64,000 nt of DNA from Mytilus edulis (taxonomy: Eukaryota; Mollusca; Bivalvia; Mytilida; Mytilidae): NCBI RefSeq assembly GCF_963676685.1, contig NC_092355.1, positions 65,293,006 to 65,357,005 of the forward strand, written 5' to 3'. Below the pieces are notes generated by a model. That model was given only the letters and a program-made list of their open reading frames with translations. It was not told where the DNA came from and made no database searches. A program made the translations under genes and the position numbers. This document shows positions 58,828 to 64,000 of the stretch, in pieces (positions within the stretch are counted from its first letter, which is position 1; the number at the start of each line of letters is the position of its first letter).

Positions 58828-61800
58828 GTAAGTAAAATATTCACATTCATAGAAAAATCATTTGAAGATACAGCCTTTTATGGTACATGAACAAAAAAAG
58901 ACACAAAACTACATGTTACTTAAAATTAAAGCACAGTGAAACAGTGAAAACTACAAGTAACTTCAAAATGTTGAATATTGTACATAAACACACGACAACA
59001 ATTTTCTTTAGAACTATAATAACAGAAGTATAAAAAATAAAAAAAACAAGTTGCTTCAGAACATAACAGATTGTACATAAGCAGTATAAAACAAACAAAG
59101 TTCTACAAATTACTTCAGAACAGAACAAATTGTACACCAGCAGTATAAAACACACAACTACAAAACTTCAGAACATAACAAATTGTACATAAGCAGTAAA
59201 AAAACACACAACTACAAGTTACTTCAGAACAGAACAAATTATACATAAGAAATATAAAACACACAACAACAAGTTACTTCAGAACATAACAAATTGTACA
59301 TCAGAAATATAAAACACACAACTACAAGTTACTTCAGAACATAACAAATTGTACATCAGAAATATAAAACACACAACAACAAGTTACTTCAGAACATAAC
59401 AAATTGTACACCAACAGTATAAAACACACAACTACAAGTTATTTCAGAACAGAACAAATTGTACATAAGAAATATAAAACACACAACTACAAGTTACTTC
59501 AGAACATAACAAATTGTACATAAGCAGTAAAAAATATTTTTATTGAAATGAATGATGATACTGAATCTACACTAATTCCTGTTGTTAATCAGACAGTTTT
59601 AACGAACAAATATTTGTAATAATCATATAAAGTGGGGTCTCATTTTGCTTGTTTTGTTCTACTGAATCCATTGATATAATTATTTTACACATTTCTTGAA
59701 AAAAAAAATTTTTTTAAGATATCAGGTTTAATGGAAGTTTTGACATTTCACAACAAAACATGTTTATTTGTTGTTTTATATACAATATAAATACAAGTGT
59801 GACTGGTCATTTTATTCAGTTTTGACCACTGATTCATGTGATATATATTTTGTTTATATTTATTACACAACATTGTCCAGTTTATCAGACAAGTTTTGAT
59901 GTCAGTTGTATTATTCCAGATTATAGGAGAGACAGCATTAATGAAGGCTGCTGAGAGAGGACACCTGGAGATCTGTAGACTCCTCATTGATAGAGGATGT
60001 AAGATAGACATCACAGTATGTTATCTACTTAGTCTGATCACATTACTATTAATCTACACTAAATCATGCTGTTAATTAGACAGTTTTAATGAACAAATAT
60101 TTGTAATAATTATATCAAGTGGGGTCTCATTTTACTCGTATTATTGTTCTGAATCAGAAAATATTCCTCCTTTCCATATTTCTTAAAAAAATATTTTTTT
60201 TGAAATGAATAATTATACTGAATCTACACTAATTCCTGTTGGTAATTAGACAGTTTTAATGAACAAATATTTGTAAGAATCATATAAAGTGGGGTCTCAT
60301 TTTGCTTGTTTTGTTCTACTGAATCCATTGATATAATTATTTTACACATTTCTTGAAAAAAATATTTTTTTAAGATATCAGGTTAAATGGAAGTTTTGAC
60401 ATTTCACAACAAAACATGTTTATTTATTGTTTATATACAATATAAATACAAGTGTGACTGGTCATTTTATTCAGTTTTGACCACTGATTCATGTGATATA
60501 TATTTAGTTTATATTTATTACACAACATTGTCCAGTTTATCAGACAAGTTTTGATGTCAGTTGTATTATTCCAGTTTAGAGGAGAGACAGCATTAATGTT
60601 TGCTGCCTTGGAAGGACACCTGGAGATCTGTAGACTCCTCATTGATACAGGATGTAAGATCGACATCACAGGGGTATGTTATCTACTTAGTCTGATCACA
60701 TTACTATTAATCTACACAAAATCATGTTGTTAATTAGACAGTTTTAATGAACAAATATTTGTAATAGTTATATCAAGTGGGGTCTCATTTTACTCGTATT
60801 ATTGTTCTGAATCAGAAAATATTACTCCTTTTCATGTTTCTTAAAAAAATTATTTTATTAAAATGATCAATTATACTGAATCTACACTAATTCCTGTTGG
60901 TAATTAGACAGTTTTAATGAACAAATATTTGTAAGAATCATATAAAGTGGGGTCTCATTTTGCTTGTTTTGTTCTACTGAATCCATTGATATAATTATTT
61001 TACACATTTCTTGAAAAAAATATTTTTTTAAGATATCAGGTTTTATGGAAGGTGTGACATTTCACAACAAAACATGTTTATTGTTTGTTTATGTAGAATA
61101 TAAATACAAGTGTGACTGGTCATTTTATTCAGTTTTGACCACTGATTCATGTGATATATATTTTGTTTATATTTATTACACAACATTGTCCAGTTTATCA
61201 GACAAGTTTTGATGTCAGTTGTATTATTCCAGGAGTATAATGGATGGACAGCATTAATGTATGCTGCCATGTGGGGACACCTGGAGATCTGTAGACTCCT
61301 CATTGATAGAGGATGTAAGATCGACATCACAGATACAGTATGTTATCTACTTAGTCTGATCACATTACTATTAATCTACACAAAATTATGTTGTTAATTA
61401 AACAGTTTTAATGAACAAATATTTGTAAGAATTATATCAAGTGGGGTCTCATTTTACTCGTTTTATTGTTCTGAATCAGAAAATATTAATCCTTTTCATG
61501 TTTCTTAAATTTTTTTTTTTTATTAAAATGATCAATTATACTGAATCTACACTAATTCCTGTTGTTAATTAGACAGTTTTAATGAACAAATATTTGTAAG
61601 AATCATATAAAGTGGGGTCTCATTTTGTTTGTTTTGTTCTACTGAATCCATTGATATAATTATTTTACACATTTTTTGAAAAAAATTTTTTTTTTTTTAA
61701 ATATCAGGTTTTATGGAAGTTTTGACATTTCACAACAAAACATGTTTATTTGTTGTTTATGTAGAATATAAATACAAGTGTGACTGGTCATTTTATTCAG

Positions 61801-62075
61801 TTTTGACCACTGATTCATGTGATATATATTTTGTTTATATTTATTACACAACATTGTCCAGTTTATCAGATAAGTTTTAATGACAGTTGTAGGATATGTT
61901 GTATATTATTGATATTGACAACAAAGTATTGTACATAATATTTACATGTTATTTGGTTATATTATAGAGTCATGGATACACAGCTTTACATTGGGCTGCT
62001 TATGGGGGATATCTACAGATCACAAGATGTCTAGTAGAACAAGGAGGTGCCAGTCCCTTGATTAAAACACGTCAG
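58744..62075 (+). CDS. Ankyrin-repeat protein, internal part of a multi-exon gene
   Basis: Five exons, all in phase 0, join in frame: 58744-58827, 59920-60015, 60575-60673, 61233-61337 and 61968-62075. Each encodes one ankyrin repeat, with TALM.AA..GHLEICRLLID as the core of the middle three, so the domain is a stack of helical pairs used for protein binding. All have proper AG acceptors and GT donors. The three central exons lie in near-identical modules about 655 bp apart. No start codon exon and no certain last exon were found. 'cag|atgcgaggtgggcaatga' at 62368-62385 could end the protein in phase 0 but is speculative. The partner domains and function of the full protein are unknown. Confidence 0.82.
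58905..59535. repeat. 55-bp minisatellite in the ankyrin intron
   Basis: About 11 copies of a unit with 'aaaacacacaactacaagtt' and 'acttcagaacataacaaatt'. It lies between ankyrin exons a and b. Confidence 0.82.
59920..60015 (+). CDS. Ankyrin exon b
   Basis: IIGETALMKAAERGHLEIC and on to GCKIDIT, 32 codons, flanked by TATTCCAG and GTATGT. First of three near-identical modules. Confidence 0.82.
60575..60673 (+). CDS. Ankyrin exon c
   Basis: FRGETALMFAALEGHLEIC to GCKIDITG, 33 codons, the canonical ankyrin length. The donor GTATGT follows GGG. The variable residues lie in the exposed helix 1 (FAALE versus KAAER and YAAMW). Confidence 0.82.
61233..61337 (+). CDS. Ankyrin exon d
   Basis: EYNGWTALMYAAMWGHLEI to IDITDT, 35 codons. 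The ends vary in length by whole codons compared with exons b and c, so phase is kept. Confidence 0.82.
61968..62075 (+). CDS. Ankyrin exon e
   Basis: SHGYTALHWAAYGGYLQIT and LVEQGGASPLIKTRQ, 36 codons, acceptor ATTATAG and donor GTAATA. It is more diverged from the b-d series, so it is an older member. Confidence 0.78.
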
Positions 62076-62640
62076 GTAATATTTTATAGTATATGACCAG
62101 TGTTCAACTATTAAGTAATGAATCACTAAAATGATGTATAAGATATGGTTGGATTCTATTTAAAGGCTATAGTTAAAAGTCATATGATTATTTGAATTGA
62201 ACTTAAGAAGTTTGCTGTAATTAAAGTCTGTGTAAACAAACAAACTGTCAAACAAAACTTACACCTGTCTGTTGTCATGACAATTGTAACAAAGTTATGT
62301 GATAATATCAAAACAGTCTAAGCAATGCATTGACATTTGTTCACCATGTGTTTATATATTTAAACAGATGCGAGGTGGGCAATGACAGATAATCTTTAAG
62401 ATGGGTGAAACAAACTTAAACACTACTAGACAATATTTATATGGATTCAATAAGGGGGAAAAATGCTTAATCATTTCATATTGTTGGCAGTAGGAAATTA
62501 TTTAATGCAATAATTTGAAAGAGATGATCCTATGGAAATTTCTACAAATCTGTCTAGAGATAAATGTCATCTTGTCATAATTTATTTATTTCCTTATTTG
62601 AACAATCACTAAAAACTATGAAATGCTGTAAACAAAAATA
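62076..62640. other. Downstream of exon e, no further sure exon
   Basis: AT-rich intron or 3' flank, with the speculative terminal exon at 62368-62385. Confidence 0.4.
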
Positions 62641-62644
62641 TATA

Positions 62645-64000
62645 CAGATCTAGGTGTACATGGGGTATACAGATATAGGAGGATGTGGATGGGGTATACA
62701 GATATAGGAGGGTGTGGATAGGGTATACAGATATAGGAGGGTGTAAATGGGGTATACAGATATAGGAGGGTGTGGATGGGGTTTACAGATATAGGAGGGT
62801 GTGTATGGGGTTTACAGATATAGGAGGGTGTACATAGGGTATACAGATATAGGAGGATGTGGATGAGGTATACAGATATAGAAGGGTGTACATGGAATAT
62901 ACAGATGTAGGAGGGTGTGGATGGGGTATACAGATATCGGAGGGAGTGGATGGGGTATACAGATATCGGAGGGAGTTGATGAGGTATACAGATATAGGAG
63001 GGTGTGGATGGGGTATACAGGTATCGGAGGGTGTGGATGGAGTATACAGACATAGGAGAGTGTGGTTGGGGTATACAGATATAGGAGGATGTGGATGGGG
63101 TATAAAGATATAGGAGAGTGTGGATGGAGTATACAGATATAGGAGAGTGTGGTTGGGGTATACAGATATAGGAGGGTGTGGATGAAGTATCCAGATATAG
63201 GAAGGTGTTGGTGGGGTATACAGATATCGGAGGTTGTGGATGAGGTATACAGATATCGGAGGATGTGGATTTGGTATACAGATATAGGAGGGTGTGAATG
63301 GGGTATACATATATAGTAGGGTGTGGATGGGGTAAACAGATATAGGAGTGTGTGGATGGGGTATACAGATATAGGAGGGTAAGGATGGGCTATACATATA
63401 TAGGAGGGTGTATGGGGTATACAGATATAGGAGGGTGTAAATTGGGTATATAAATATGGGATGGTGTATATTGGGTTTAGAGATATTGGAGGGTGTGGAT
63501 TGTGTATACAGATATAGGAGGGTGTGGATGGGGTATACAGATATAGGATGGTGTGGATTGGGTATACAGGTATAAGAGAGTGTGGATGGGATATACAGAT
63601 ATAGGAGGGTGTGGAATGGGTATACAGGTATAAGAGAGTGTGGATAGGGTATACATATATAGGAGGGTATGAATGGGGTATACAGATATAGGAGGGTATG
63701 AATGCGGTATACAGATATAGGAGGATGTGGATGGGGTATACAGATATAAGAGGGCGTGGATGGGGTAAATTGATATAGGAAGTTAAGGATGGGTATAAAT
63801 ATAAAGGAGGGTGTGGATGGGGAATACAGATATAGGATGGTGTGGATTGGGTATACAGGTATAAGAGTGTGGATGGGATATACAGATATAGCAGGGCGTG
63901 GATTGGGTATACAGGTATAAGAGAGTGTGGATAGGGTATACATATATAGGAGGGTATGAATGGGGTATACAGATATAGGAGGGTATGAATGGGGTATACA
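62645..64000. repeat. 29-bp minisatellite, about 46 copies, runs off the window
   Basis: Unit 'ggatggggtatacagatata' plus 'ggagggtgt', 29 bp. Three units make 29 codons almost free of stops on the minus strand, which explains the 386-codon Pro/Tyr/Ile/His-rich ORF at 62783-63943. No unique sequence, signal peptide or splice site supports a protein. Confidence 0.92.

Larger units (their letters stand above)
59555..61967 (+). repeat. Tandem ~655-bp exon+intron modules of the ankyrin gene
   Basis: Each module holds 'gacagttttaatgaacaaat' and 'gtggggtctcattttgc' segments (twice), 'ttcacaacaaaacatgttta', 'gtgactggtcattttattca', the acceptor 'cagttgtattattccag', and the exon. Exon starts at 59920, 60575 and 61233 give steps of 655 and 658 bp. 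A fourth intron copy (61550-61895) has lost its exon: after 'gacagttgta' the sequence diverges. Confidence 0.85.

Noticed and set aside
62783-63943. 386-codon minus-strand ORF rich in Tyr, Pro, Ile, Ser
   Set aside because: It is a 29-bp minisatellite read in rotating frames. Length comes from lack of stops in the unit, with no unique sequence.

Overview
The window is AT-rich, intron- and repeat-dense animal nuclear DNA. Toll-like receptor (TLR) genes with a single coding exon, a PAN plus C-type-lectin gene, an ankyrin gene, Penelope-like retroelement tails and several dispersed repeats that I recognise from mussels point to a bivalve mollusc, most likely a mytilid (Mytilus-like). This assignment comes from recall and pattern recognition; no search was run. 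There are no bacterial features, CRISPR arrays or rRNA. Most open reading frames in the second half are artefacts of tandem repeats.

Layout. 1-5.9 kb: intergenic, with dispersed repeats and a GTTAAC-rich degenerate array. 5.9-11.1 kb (minus): a secreted PAN/apple + Cys-rich + C-type lectin gene with four recognisable exons; its introns hold Penelope-type tails and other repeats. 13.0-15.1 kb (minus): a heavily decayed TLR pseudogene. 15.2 kb: a hairpin MITE. 16.9-18.1 kb (plus): a 5'-truncated Penelope-like element with a 275-codon reverse transcriptase ORF. 18.8-21.4 kb (minus): a pseudogene of a large uncharacterised invertebrate protein family, split by another Penelope-type tail. 22.4-23.3 kb: nested repeats. 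25.7-27.9 kb (minus): a second TLR, nearly full length (about 710 codons) but with two in-frame stops and a 5-bp duplication. 28-30.5 kb: repeats and unassigned DNA. 30.5-37.6 kb: a block of satellites and foldbacks (35-bp GC-rich array, 194-bp tandem units arranged as a 2-kb inverted repeat, GTCGAG array, 44-bp satellite of about 39 copies, SINE-like element, foldback with a 20-bp minisatellite in its loop). 38-46.9 kb: small TIR elements, a non-LTR retrotransposon remnant, a cluster of RFX X-box-like motifs, and a PIF/Harbinger-like element nested in another repeat. 47.6-54.5 kb: two minisatellites (33 bp and 121 bp), each of which seems to have grown from a unit present once in a neighbouring duplicated copy. 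54.9-58.3 kb: a MITE and nested bivalve repeats. 58.6-62.1 kb (plus): an ankyrin-repeat gene whose exons sit in near-identical 655-bp exon+intron modules. 62.6 kb to the end: a 29-bp minisatellite.

Themes. The clear genes are receptor- or recognition-type (TLR, C-type lectin, ankyrin). Both TLR copies are broken as sequenced, which fits gene birth and death in an expanded family. The ankyrin gene appears to gain repeats by unequal exchange of whole exon-intron modules. Minisatellites seeded inside dispersed repeats recur several times.
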